From: Hemileia vastatrix
Lineage: Eukaryota; Basidiomycota; Pucciniomycetes; Pucciniales; Zaghouaniaceae
Direction: 5' to 3'
NCBI GenBank assembly: GCA_030280995.1
Contig: JASXTE010000015.1
Coordinates: forward strand, 22,960,501 to 23,024,500
Length of the DNA stretch: 64,000 nucleotides
A program made the position numbers and the translations under genes. Positions 46,690 through 56,304 of this stretch are shown here, piece by piece. A model generated the notes under the pieces. The model was not told the origin of the DNA. It did no database searches and worked only from the letters and a program-made list of their open reading frames with translations. Numbering within the stretch: the first letter of the stretch is position 1; the number at the start of each line of letters is the position of its first letter.

Positions 46690-48003
46690 ATGCCTCCCAG
46701 ACATTCCAAATCTCAAAAGGTAACTCAAAAATCTGCTTCGTCACAAAAGTCTCCTCGTAAAGCAAGCCCTACACCTGAAAAATCAAAGGCAGGTTCAGGT
46801 CAGCTTAAAAAGGATGATTATCTCATCATAATCAACTTCCTTAAAATAAAATCAAATTTTGAAGCATGTTTTGGATGTGAAAAGTCCACTCGTATTGGAC
46901 GTCCACCTTCTTCAAAGGTTAATGGCTACTTGTTGATGGCCAATGAAGTAAGGAAGAAAACAAGGGGGAGAATCGATATCAATCCTAAACAAATGAAGGA
47001 GAGATTTAAGAGTTACCATTCAAAATACAAAAAGACTCATCATGCTGTAAATGAAACTGGCTTTGGTATTGACGATGATGATTTGGAGATTGGAATTACT
47101 ACTGTTTCCGAAAAGCTCAATGTCATGTGTCCTTTCTATGAGGAAATGGATAATCTTTTTGGCACCCGAGTTGATGTAAACCCTTGGTTTCTACACGATA
47201 CTACTAAGCATATACCTTCTGGATCCAAACCTTCCTATAATCCTCCCAACACACCTTTACTTGAAGAAGATCAATCCCCTCCACCTTCTAACCATAGTTC
47301 AGCTGAAGATGATCCCAACTATCAAGCAGAACAATTATATCGCAGAAGATCTGAATCCTCAGAGGCCCAAAATTTAAATGTATGTTTACTTTTTGTTTTT
47401 TCTTCAATTCTTCTCTGAATTTCTCTTTCTTTCTAGTCTCCTCCTACTCAAACTCAATCTCTATTAAATTATCTCAATTATGGAAATGTGAATACCTCTT
47501 TAGAAGCTGCTTTAGAAGAACTTCCTGAAGCCTCTTGTTCAAACTCCAAACTAAAGCGTCGAGCCTCAACTTCAATGAACTTGAACCATCTATTAAAACG
47601 TGGTAATACTTCAACAAGCTCATTTGGCTCCCTTGAGGATTGTTTTGAAAAAAAAGATATAAGTAAGTTTTGTTTACTATATATCTTAATCATTAACTCA
47701 TTTATTTATTTATTTCAATTTAATTTTCTCAGCGAAATCAACTATTGCAAATAATGCCCTTGACTTTGAGAAGATGAAGTTTGATCATATGCTAAGGAAA
47801 GATCAGCAAGCCTTAGATTTGGAAGAAAAAAAATTTGAAGTAGAGCAGATGGAAAGAGTAAATGACCGTCAATTTCAAAGAGAAATGGCTACTTGTGAAT
47901 TGGAAAAACAAGAGAGTTTTAAAAAAAAGATTTCATTATGGAATGTGTTAAAAATGGCCAATCTTATGAGGACATTAAAAAATTACTTGACCTTTTCAAT
48001 TGA
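46690..48003 (+). pseudogene. SANT/coiled-coil accessory protein of H1, one A-tract frameshift
   Basis: DNA-binding partner typical of PIF/Harbinger elements, which need a Myb/SANT-like protein beside the transposase. The ATG at 46690 starts MPPRHSKSQK. Exons 46690-47379, 47437-47662, 47733-48003, with GT..AG introns of 57 and 70 bases. A basic Ser/Lys-rich tail leads to the trihelix-like core (KKDDYLIIINFLKIKSNFEA, CFGCEKSTRIGRPPSSKVNG, RFKSYHSKYKK), then an acidic linker, then the C-terminal coiled coil (LDLEEKKFEVEQMERVND). In a run of A near 47920 one base is extra: skipping it gives KKDFIMECVKNGQS to a TGA at 48001, matching KKDFLIECIKANKS of H2. Otherwise intact. Confidence 0.8.
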
Positions 48004-48542
48004 TAAATTGTTTTTCTAGTTAATTTAATTTTGGTAATATTTTCTTATATGCTGACTTATAAAAGGAAAAGAATATAGTACGTTATTTTTGACAAAAATT
48101 TGAATGTATAATAAAAATTTTCTATCTTTACTTTCTAGTCAATAAGTTTGCTTATCTAAATTTTTCTAAGTCATCAATTTCACATGTCAGATTTAAAAAA
48201 TTGGCAATACCCTCCCCTGCATTTTATTGAAGTAAAGGGTGAAAGTCATCAAAATTTAATATAATTACATAAATTAATTAATATATAAATAAGATATGTC
48301 AAGTATAATACTTTTAAAGTAATGACAATTCCTTAAGCCAAAATGCAGATCAAGTCTAGAAACTAGGTTTGGGACTTTCCACAGGTATAGGCTAGAGGAA
48401 CCCCATGAAACAAATTAATGTTATCATGATTACCATTTATACAACACAAGGTCGTGGGCCCATTACTTTAATTTCATAAATTGAAATATCATATTTATTT
48501 ATTAAAAATTTATGGAAGAATATTAAATATTTGGTGACTCTA
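48004..48542. other. Spacer between accessory and oxygenase genes
   Basis: AT-rich, serving as the shared 3' region of two convergent genes. Nothing else recognised. Confidence 0.6.
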
Positions 48543-49712
48543 CTAATCCCCATACTTTTTAGATCTACCTAAAGAATGTTTAAATTTATTACCTTTTTCT
48601 TCTTTTTTTAACTTGTTTATTCGTTGGATTAACTTTTGACTGATCTGGAAAGAGCAACCAAAATGCGTGAAGTCTTGACAAGATTCCAAACCTGGAGGAG
48701 CCTTTGTGGTTTGGTGATTATTGTAAGAAGAATTCCAAACTGTTTCGATGATTCCATTTCCTAATCCAAAATCGATTATACATCTATGATCCGGGAAATA
48801 TAATTCATGTCCTTTAATTTTAGCAGGTGATGGAATAGGTTGTCCAGTGATAGGATGAATATATGTGAAAATTCCATAAGTGAGGTAATTGGCATCATTT
48901 GAGTCGGTGTGAATTCGATTATGAAATCCAGAATGAGTGATTATAACATTTGAAAACATTAGATAATCACTGCTAATATCTTCCCATTCAGAGTCGCACC
49001 AGTTTGGTATTCCAAATCTCGTAGCAACTTCATGATTTTTTTCAAAAGCTTTATTGAAGAGTTTTTTAAGTCGAAGAGCAATAAATGAATTAAATGAAGG
49101 TAAAGTATTCCATTTTCGAAAATCATTATCTAATTCAGCTTTAGATAAAGATCTGAGTAAAGAATATATGCCTATTTGAATTAAATTCAGTAAAATGATA
49201 TTAAAAAATCCAGAAAAATCTTTAAACATACCAAGAGAAAAACCTTTAACAAATCCTGGTCTCCATCCAATTCCAATCATGATTCCACCCAACAAATTCT
49301 TATTCCTTAAAGATAAGCGAACCAAAGCCATTTGATAGAGTGTTATGATGAGATCGCAGAGTTGATTAAATGAATCATCTTTTAAACCATTAAAAGAATG
49401 GTTTTCGTAAATAAATTGAGGTTTGAAAGTATTATTAATAACAGCTTTAACTTCATCACCTCCAGTTTCAGTTAAATAATGTATATTTTCAGGTAACGTT
49501 TTCGAATATTTTTTTTTTCTTTCAACTTTAGTTTTATAGTACTTGATTTTTGAAATATGGCCAAATAATTGATCCAAGTGAATTTTTATTTTATAATTTC
49601 TTTTATTTCGATACTGTTCATTTTTTGACAATGTTTTAGATGATGATTGAAAAGAAGCTGAATTTAAAGATGATGAGAGTGAGGTAAGTGGGGAATCTGA
49701 ATTTAAAGTCAT
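48543..49712 (-). CDS. Tet-like 2OG-Fe(II) dioxygenase
   Basis: 389 residues from an ATG at 49712, no intron needed. The C-terminal half has the double-stranded beta-helix signature: SGFHNRIHTDSNDANYLTYG with the iron-binding HxD (His268, Asp270), GHELYFPDHRCIIDFGLGNGI in two blocks, and a distal His in NNHQTT (His333). The N-terminal half is Lys/Ser-rich, then all-alpha. This layout matches the Tet/JBP-related family that is greatly expanded in rust fungi and has been linked to fungal transposons. Tet enzymes oxidise 5-methylcytosine in DNA using 2-oxoglutarate and Fe(II); this copy is assigned by pattern, not by assay. It lies inside H1, same strand as the transposase, convergent with the accessory gene. 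The frame is intact, so it may be active. Confidence 0.8.
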   Translation of the reverse strand: MTLNSDSPLTSLSSSLNSASFQSSSKTLSKNEQYRNKRNYKIKIHLDQLFGHISKIKYYKTKVERKKKYSKTLPENIHYLTETGGDEVKAVINNTFKPQFIYENHSFNGLKDDSFNQLCDLIITLYQMALVRLSLRNKNLLGGIMIGIGWRPGFVKGFSLGMFKDFSGFFNIILLNLIQIGIYSLLRSLSKAELDNDFRKWNTLPSFNSFIALRLKKLFNKAFEKNHEVATRFGIPNWCDSEWEDISSDYLMFSNVIITHSGFHNRIHTDSNDANYLTYGIFTYIHPITGQPIPSPAKIKGHELYFPDHRCIIDFGLGNGIIETVWNSSYNNHQTTKAPPGLESCQDFTHFGCSFQISQKLIQRINKLKKEEKGNKFKHSLGRSKKYGD

Positions 49713-49924
49713 GTATTTTTCTACTTAAAAATTTGTTACTTTTCAAACACCCAAAATTATACATTAAAAAAAACTCACTTAATTTAAATTAAAAAATAAA
49801 AATTCCTCAAAAGACTAATGAGAATTTTTTTTATTTCACTTGAACTTAATGAATATTTTTCTCTAAAATTAAAAAAAAAAATCAAAAAACAAAAAAAAAA
49901 TCAATAAACTGTTAAATTTTTTAT

Positions 49925-50760
49925 AACACTTCCCCATTCCCCTAAATTCCCCTCTCCAAAGCCCTCTCCCACCTCCCAAAAACCCTAGGAAAACCCCCCC
50001 TCCACCCCCCACCAAATCCCCCAAATCCCCCCTCCAAATCCCCCAAATCCCCCCTTCAAAACCACCTCCAAATCCCCTCCAAACCCCCCTCCAAACCCCC
50101 CTCCAAACCCCCCTGCAAATCACCCTCCAAACCCCCTGCAACCCCCCCAAACCCCCCCTTCAATCCACCTCCTTTCACCCCCTCCAAACCCCCTCTAACC
50201 CCCCTCCAAATCCCCCTTGAAACCCCCCTAACCTCTCCTCCAACTTACTTAACGATTCGTTAGCAAATCGTTAAGTTAATGAACGATAGCTGCTAATCGT
50301 TCATTAACTTAATGATTCGCTAATGAATCGTCAAGTTAATGAACGATTAGCTGCAATCGTTCAATAACTTAACGATTCGTTAAAGAATTGTTAAGTGAAG
50401 GTTAAGGGGGGGGGTAGGAGGGATATGAGGGAGGATTTGGGGGAGTTTTGAGGGGGATAGGAGGGGGGTTTGGAGGGGGGGGTTTGGAGGGGGGGTTAGA
50501 GGCGGGTTTGGTGGGGATTTGGAGGGAGGATTTGGGGGATTTGGTGGGGGGTGGAGTGGAATGAGGGGAAGATATGAGGAGACCAAGAAGGGGGAGAAAG
50601 GGAGAGATGAGACCAAAGAGGGAGAAAAGGGAGGTTAGAGTGAGCCAAGGAGGGGGGAATAAGGCAGCCAAAGGGGGGAAAAGGGGGATGTATCCATTCC
50701 AAGGAGAGGGTAAAGGTGGGAAAAAGACCAGGCCAAGGGGGGATAAAGAGAGAAAAGAGG
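49925..50760. repeat. Large imperfect inverted repeat: C-rich arm, palindromic centre, G-rich arm
   Basis: 49925-50240 is built of CCCCTCCAAA and CCCCAAATC units; 50403-50760 is built of GGGGGTTTGGAGG and GGGGATTTGG units, the inverse. Between them is a palindrome array (50245-50400). Single strands could fold into a long hairpin. Open frames across it (Pro-rich or Gly/Trp-rich) are artefacts. Confidence 0.85.
50245..50400. repeat. AACGATTCGTTA palindrome array
   Basis: About 155 bases made of interlocking inverted copies of ACTTAACGATTCGTTA, TAATGAACGATTAGC and variants (for example 50247, 50270, 50300, 50340, 50365). Confidence 0.85.
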
Positions 50761-51027
50761 GAGAGAAAGAGAGAGAAAAAAAAGGGTTAATTTTACCTAT
50801 AAATTTAAAAACAACCACTTACAAAAAAAAAAACCAAAAAACCAAAAAAAAAAAAAAATTAGCAAAAAATTAGCAAAAAATTAAGTAAAAAGAATAAAAT
50901 GACTTACCTGGAGAGATGAGTTGAGAAAAAAGAAATATAAGTGAAATTGATTGAGTGATGTAGGAAGAGAGGAGAAAACGGATATGAGTGAAGAAAAAAA
51001 AGAGAGTGACTGAAAAAATATGCGTTT
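50400..51027 (-). repeat. Module X of H1 (pyrimidine minisatellite plus poly-T)
   Basis: In transposase direction: CGCATATTTTTTCAGTCACT, CTCATATCC, CAACTCATCTCTCCAGGTAAG, poly-T runs, GTAAGTGG, then pyrimidine-rich units with CTTTGG(C/T). H2 has the same series at about 55690-56300, directly after its transposase. In H1 it follows module Y. Confidence 0.6.
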
Positions 51028-51545
51028 CACCACACAATATGGGGGGCGGACTTGCTAGCAAGTCCGCAACCTTGAACCCTAATTCATATCTTTTTGAGCA
51101 CACATTGAGGAAGTGATGAAACCATCATGAAGAAGTATTGAATTTACTTTGAACACACCTTGAAGCTCATGTGAACACAAATGGGGCTACAAGGGCTGGA
51201 AAGGCTGGAGAGAGGGGTGAGGAAGGGTGTATGGGGTAGCGAAAAGGTTGGGAAAGAGTTGGAAGGGAAGATTAAGGGTTCCGAGGCATTTTAAATGAAG
51301 AAAAGGGTCTGGGAGAGGTTGAGAGGGGTGAAATGGGGATCAAAAGAGGATGGCATACAATGGGGCTGGGAGGATAGCGAAAGGAATGGGAAGGGAAGAC
51401 AAGCATGTGTTGATAGAATTGAAAGGGATGGAGATTGGTGCAAACAGAGTGTGAAAATAGGAGGATGAACTCTGTTCTTCGGGCGAAGAACAGAGTTCAC
51501 TTCCATAAAATATTAGCTGAAACATAGTTTTCAATTCTGTAAAAG
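51028..51545 (-). repeat. Module Y of H1, ending in a MITE-type terminus
   Basis: In transposase direction it starts near ACAGAATTGAAAACTATG, includes the 32-nt hairpin (51467-51498), and ends in CATATTGTGTGGTG at 51028. The last 90 bases match those of H2 (57165-57254), including the perfect palindrome GGACTTGCTAGCAAGTCC, and share the terminal motif of the MITEs at 11116 and 19680. Confidence 0.75.
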
Positions 51546-51560
51546 AGAAAGAGAAAAAAA

Positions 51561-52820
51561 TTAAAATTGCGTTGAAAAATGTTGGAGTGTTATTGGAAGG
51601 ATTTTTGCCCTTATACTAGTTGATTGAGAAATAGAAGTGTTGGATATAGTCGGAGGTGAATCAACTTGTTCATCTTCATACAGCTCTAACCATTGATCTT
51701 TGAGGTCAGCAAGTAGGTTATGAAGTATAGTGCAACACAGAATCCAGTTGATCACCGCCTCCATTTCAGATTTATTTCTAAGAGGACTTCTTAATTCCCT
51801 TAAACTAGAAAAACGGCCTTTCAAGATTCCAATAGAATGTTCAATACGGACTCTTGACTTTGCCAAATGATTGTTGAATTTGGCATTTTGACTGTCTTCT
51901 GAAGCTGCTCCCCGAAAAGCAGGAAGTACATACTTTCCATTCACATAAGCAGAATCTGCAAGAAGATACTGATTTTCATCAAAGAATTTTTCAGGTTCAT
52001 TTGAAATATGCATTCTTTGGAAGACGTAGGAGTCATGACATGAGCCAGGATAGCCAGCAAAGAATGATATAAATTTTTTGTTTACGTCGCATATAAGCTG
52101 AACGTTAATTGAATATCTATAAAGAAGATATATTTGTTTGTGTTAGTTTCAAGGAGGATGAAAGGAGTTAAAAATAATCTACCTCTTTTTACGGTCAAAG
52201 TAATTGTTTCCACCTTGAGCAGGTTTCTGGCTCAAAGGAATAGTAGTACCATCAACAAAACCAATACATCCTGGAAAGCCCTCTGCTTGCATAACCTGAG
52301 ATGATTCAAGTCGCTCTTCTTTTGTTGGCCAGGTGAGAAGTTGAGATTCCAAGGAGTTGATGGCAGTGATACATCGTTTGGTATAAGTGTTAACTGAACC
52401 ATACCCTAAATCAAAGACATTTTCTAAACGTTTCAAAGCGGCTCCATTACCATTTGAACCCAAACGACATAGTGTGATGGCCAATTGAATTGAAGGATGT
52501 CATTGTTCTTTTTGAGAATTATTGTGAAATATGGGATGATCCTGAATAAGCTCAAGCAATTTAAGGAAACATTCCTGAGAAGTCCTGAACAGCTGTCTAA
52601 AACTGGGTGTAGATAGGTTAAGAAGTGTTTGGATGGTGTACTTGGGGGTATGAAGTACTTGAGGCTTTCTGGGAAGAAGGTAACGTTTCCTGGCCATTTT
52701 TGATAAAACGACAAAATCTTCTTCTAGATCAGAATCGGAATCAGAGTCCAAGAGCAGTTCAAGCGCCATGAAAGTCATTGCTTTATGTAATTTATCATGA
52801 TTTGAAAGTGAGGAAGGCAT
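51561..52820 (-). pseudogene. PIF/Harbinger DDE transposase of H1, one nonsense codon
   Basis: Cuts and joins the element ends. Exons 52820-52183 and 52116-51561, intron of 66 bases. ATG at 52820 (MPSSLSNHDKLHK); acidic DSDSDSDLEED; helix-turn-helix-like region (LCRLGSNGNGAALKRLENVF); DDE_Tnp_4 core with D in GFVDGTTIPLSQKP, D in LADSAYVNGKY, E in RVRIEHSIGILKGRF; C-terminal LPITLQHFS. A TGA at about 52500 stands where H2 has Arg (CGT), consistent with CGA to TGA. The rest is open and all three catalytic residues are present, so only this one stop stands against activity. Confidence 0.88.
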
Positions 52821-52944
52821 GACTCTTATATGATATGATATTAAGATGTAAGTGATGTACGATGTTTTGAGTTATGAAGTGTTATGCTGCGGAGTGCTGC
52901 GTATGAATGGGATGATGCTGACAAATCAGTGAAATGGGACTTGA

Positions 52945-53128
52945 TGGTGAAATCAGCACTTTTGGTTGAGAAAGTGCGGATTTGAGTGAAATAAGTGACT
53001 TATTTCATTTTGAAATCCACCAGTATTGGGGCTAGTGTGTTTTGGAAATCCGCACTTATTTAAGTGCGGATTTGGTCAAATTTAAGTGCGGATTTGTAAG
53101 TGCGGATTTGCCAGAACTGACACCCCCT
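52945..53128. repeat. H1 right terminus with CCGCACTTA iterons
   Basis: AAGTGCGGATTT or its complement occurs at about 52973, 53046, 53060, 53080, 53096 and 53105, plus an AATCAGCACTTTT variant at 52950. The terminus GCCAGAACTGACACCCCCT ends at 53128. Confidence 0.75.
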
Positions 53129-53892
53129 ATTGTAGAAAAAAATTTCTAAAATACTAGGCTTTAGACACAATCTGAGATAGGTTGGTTCTTATTTCTTAAA
53201 ATGAATTCAAAAAGAAGCACCTTCCACTCTAATTTATAAAGACAGTGATAAAAAGTATGTAAATGTGGTGGAAGAAAAGAAGAGTAAAAAAATTTCTATA
53301 AGAGACTTTTTAAAGAAAGAAGTAATATATTTTTAATACAAGTAATCATACTTCTGGCTAGATCTACTCTTAATCACTCCTTATTTAAAGCGCTCTCTCT
53401 GATACCAGCATTACTGTAGCAATAAAATAACTCTACAGTGCTAGCTCTGGCTATGTACACCTTTTATGCACAAAAAAAATAAAATATATCTACATTTTTT
53501 ATTTCTAATTTAATTCCTCTATATCTTGTAATTCTTTTTTTCTAAAACTACTCACTTTTTATTAAAGAGTGAGCTCTCTTTTATGTACCCTGTATGTTTA
53601 GCGCCCTTCCAGTATTCTCTCTTTCCCTACTGATTTTCCTACACAAGTTCAGTGCTAATATACATGTATCAAAGGTTAAACTAAGTATCTCAGTAATCTA
53701 AGTACAGCACTAGAATAAGTCTATTCTAATAGTTCCAGAATTATCAAGGCATAATCAACTATTAGCACCTTACATTACACCTATCTTAACATACCTTGCA
53801 CTTCCTCAGATCCTCAGCTTCATAATAAGTACTGTACTGCTTTCTGTACTTGTTATGGGAATGTGCACTATCTTTGTGAGTATCCACTAATT
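53129..53892. other. Spacer between H1 and H2
   Basis: AT-rich, no gene recognised. It begins with the ATT duplication of H1 and ends with that of H2. Continuity with the Copia fragment left of H1 could not be shown. Confidence 0.5.
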
Positions 53893-54272
53893 AGGGGGTA
53901 TCAATGTTCAGGGATCCGCAATTAGGGATCAGGAATTTTTTTTCCCAGGATCAGACATTATTAATTGCGGAAGATTCTTATCCACTAGCCCCAGGGCTAG
54001 TGGATAAGAAATCCACGATAATGCATTATCCCGCCTCTTATACCCCAATTTCCATTCCTAATTCCTGATCCCAAACTCATCTCATCCATGATGGATTTTT
54101 AAGAAAGTCACATGACTTATAATTGCTGATGCCATCCTTAAGTATTTCCTCACTCTATGCTACTTAATTTTGGTGGCGAACACTTAAGTTTTTTTTCTAT
54201 CTACACACCCCAACTGCACATTTGGCGGTGAATTCCCACTTCCCTCATCACTTAACCCTTCCACCGGCAACA

Positions 54273-55532
54273 ATGAAACACCTCTCTACTAGGAAGCTAC
54301 TTCACTCAACAATGAATGCTATCACTTTTCTTTTAGTTCTTTACTATAAATCTGACTCTGATTTGGAAGATGATTTAGCTTATATGTGTTTTCTTTCAAA
54401 AAAGCGTTACATCATTACCAGGGGGCCAAATCTTTATCATGATCCCCGATATGATCTGGCCTCCATTCTCAACATTCCTCATTTAAACTTCACACAACTT
54501 TTTAGAACTTCTCCTGATTCTTTCTTCAAACTTTATCAACTCATCTCCGATCATCCTATCTTCCATAACAATTCTCATAACAAACAGCGTAATCCTGCCA
54601 TCCAACTTGCTGTTGCTCTATGTCGCTTTGGCTCAAATGGAAATGGTGCTGCCGTAAGACGTTTGGATAATCTCTTTAACATAGGATATGGTACCGTGAT
54701 ATTATACACCAAGCGCTGTATGATTGCTATCCTTTCCCTCAAGTCTCAAACTCTTGCTTGGCCAACTCCAGAACAGCGACTTGAATCCTCTCAAGTAATG
54801 CAAGCTGAAGGTTTCCCTGGCTGTATAGGTTTTGTTGATGGCACAACCATCCCTTTGAGTCAAAAGCCTGCTCATGATGGCAACCATTATTTTGATCGCA
54901 AAAAAAGGTTTCTTCAAAATCTTCTCCAAGTTCTCATCTTTCACAATCTAACTTTTTATCTTCTTTCTAGATACTCTATTGCCGTTCAACTTGTATGCGA
55001 TGTCAATAAAAAATTTATTGCTTTTCACAGTGGCTGCCCTGGATCATGTCATGACTCTTCCGTCTTCCAAAGAATGAGGATTTCTCAATCCCCTGAATCA
55101 TACTTTGATGAATCTCAGTACCTCCTTTCAGACTCAGCATATGCAAGTGGAAAGTACATTATACCTGCTTTCCGTGGTGCAACTTCAGAAAATGACCCCA
55201 AAACTAAATTTAATTATCACCTTGCACAATCAAGAGTACGAATTGAACATGCTATAGGTATTTTAAAGGGACGATTTTCTAGTCTTCGGGAGCTCAGAAT
55301 CCAATTTCAAAAAAAATTGGAGATCAAAACTGCAAATCATTGGATCTTGACTTGCGTAATACTCCACAATATTCTAGCTGATTTAAAGGATGAGTGGAAT
55401 GATCTTTATGAAGAAGAGGATCCTGAACCACCACTGGCACTCCCCTCCCTTGATTCACAAATCATTCAATCAACCGGCATACGCCCCATTATAATGCCAA
55501 TTACTCTTCAACATTTCTCTTCACCCTTTTAA
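54273..55532 (+). CDS. PIF/Harbinger DDE transposase of H2
   Basis: Start at the ATG 54273 (MKHLSTRKLL), aligning with H1. Exons 54273-54907 and 54971-55532; the 63-base GT..AG intron is a multiple of three without stops, so an unspliced frame also reads through. The protein is 398 residues. Acidic YKSDSDLEDDLAY; LCRFGSNGNGAAVRRLDNLF DNA-binding helices; DDE_Tnp_4 core with D in GFVDGTT (about residue 188), D in LSDSAYASGKY (about 266) and E in RVRIEHAIGILKGRF (about 303); C-terminal MPITLQHFSSPF. No nonsense codon. It probably acts with the divergent accessory protein to bind CCGCAATTAA ends and duplicate ATT. Confidence 0.92.
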   Translation: MKHLSTRKLLHSTMNAITFLLVLYYKSDSDLEDDLAYMCFLSKKRYIITRGPNLYHDPRYDLASILNIPHLNFTQLFRTSPDSFFKLYQLISDHPIFHNNSHNKQRNPAIQLAVALCRFGSNGNGAAVRRLDNLFNIGYGTVILYTKRCMIAILSLKSQTLAWPTPEQRLESSQVMQAEGFPGCIGFVDGTTIPLSQKPAHDGNHYFDRKKRFLQNLLQVLIFHNLTFYLLSRYSIAVQLVCDVNKKFIAFHSGCPGSCHDSSVFQRMRISQSPESYFDESQYLLSDSAYASGKYIIPAFRGATSENDPKTKFNYHLAQSRVRIEHAIGILKGRFSSLRELRIQFQKKLEIKTANHWILTCVILHNILADLKDEWNDLYEEEDPEPPLALPSLDSQIIQSTGIRPIIMPITLQHFSSPF

Positions 55533-55689
55533 TTTTTAATTTTTATGTTTTCATACTTTCCAAATGTCCTCTTTGTGTACTTTAATCACTTGGTTTTGTA
55601 TTTTGGTTTGTTGCATATTCATTTTTTTTTTGAATTTACGGTGAATATCTTTTTTTTGGATTGCTCATTGGTTTTCTTTCACTTCCTCA

Positions 55690-55881
55690 ACATGAAATCG
55701 CATATTTTCTTATATCGCATATTTTGTCAGTGATTTTTTTTTTCATTCATCACTCATATCCTTTTCCTATTCTCCTCAAACATCCCTCAAATATTTTGGT
55801 TGCATTTATTTTCTCAACTCAACTCACCAGGTAGGTCATTTTTTTTCTTTTTTCATGGTTTTTTATTTGCTAATCATGATT

Positions 55882-55912
<31 letters not shown>

Positions 55913-56300
55913 TGCTTTTTTTTCGTTTTTTTTTGGTTTTTTTGTTTTTTTTGTAAGTGCTTCTATTATTTTTGTTCTAGGGTAAACTAATTTTTGTTTT
56001 GCTTTTTTCTCTTTTTTATCTTTTTATTTTTTTGTTTTTTTTTCTCTCCTTCACCTCTCTTTATGATCCTCAAGGCCCCCCTTTTTCCCTCTCTTTACCT
56101 GTCTCTGACCCCCTTTTTACCCCCTTTTTAGCTGCCTCAAATCCCCCCTTTCCCCCCTCTTTAGGTCCCTCATCACCCCCTTTCCCCTCTTTTTAGGTGC
56201 TTCAATACTCCCCCCTTCCCCTCTCTTTATGTCCCTCAAACCCCCCCCTTCACCTCTCTTTTGGCGCCTCAAACCCCCCCCCCTTCACCTCTCTTTACCC
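55690..56300 (+). repeat. Module X of H2 with a 33-nt pyrimidine minisatellite
   Basis: CGCATATTTT repeats, CTCAACTCACCAGGTAGGTC, T runs interrupted by GC (TTTTTTTTGC several times, 55885-55930), GTAAGTGC, then about seven tandem units of roughly 33 bases at 56075-56295 of the form CCCCCCTT..CCTCTCTTTAGGTG..TCAAA. Each unit resembles a polypyrimidine tract plus AG. Confidence 0.7.
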
Positions 56301-56304
56301 ACAA

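Larger units (their letters stand above)
46333..53128. mobile_element. H1: PIF/Harbinger-type element carrying a Tet-like oxygenase
   Basis: 6796 bp with inverted ends AGGGGGTGTCAGTTC then GGCAAATCCGCACTTA, one mismatch, flanked by ATT (46330-46332, 53129-53131). Inside, left to right: SANT/coiled-coil accessory gene (+), Tet-like 2OG-Fe(II) oxygenase (-), a C-rich/G-rich inverted repeat, a shared subterminal module, and a DDE transposase (-). It is inserted in a Copia relic. H2 has the same two transposition genes but no oxygenase. Confidence 0.88.

Noticed and set aside
48543..49712. Calling the oxygenase an ordinary host gene
   Set aside because: It lies inside the H1 termini, but I cannot fully exclude a nested insertion; kept as cargo with that caveat.
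49869..50873. Pro-rich and Gly/Trp-rich open frames
   Set aside because: They are translations of the C-rich/G-rich inverted repeat on both strands.
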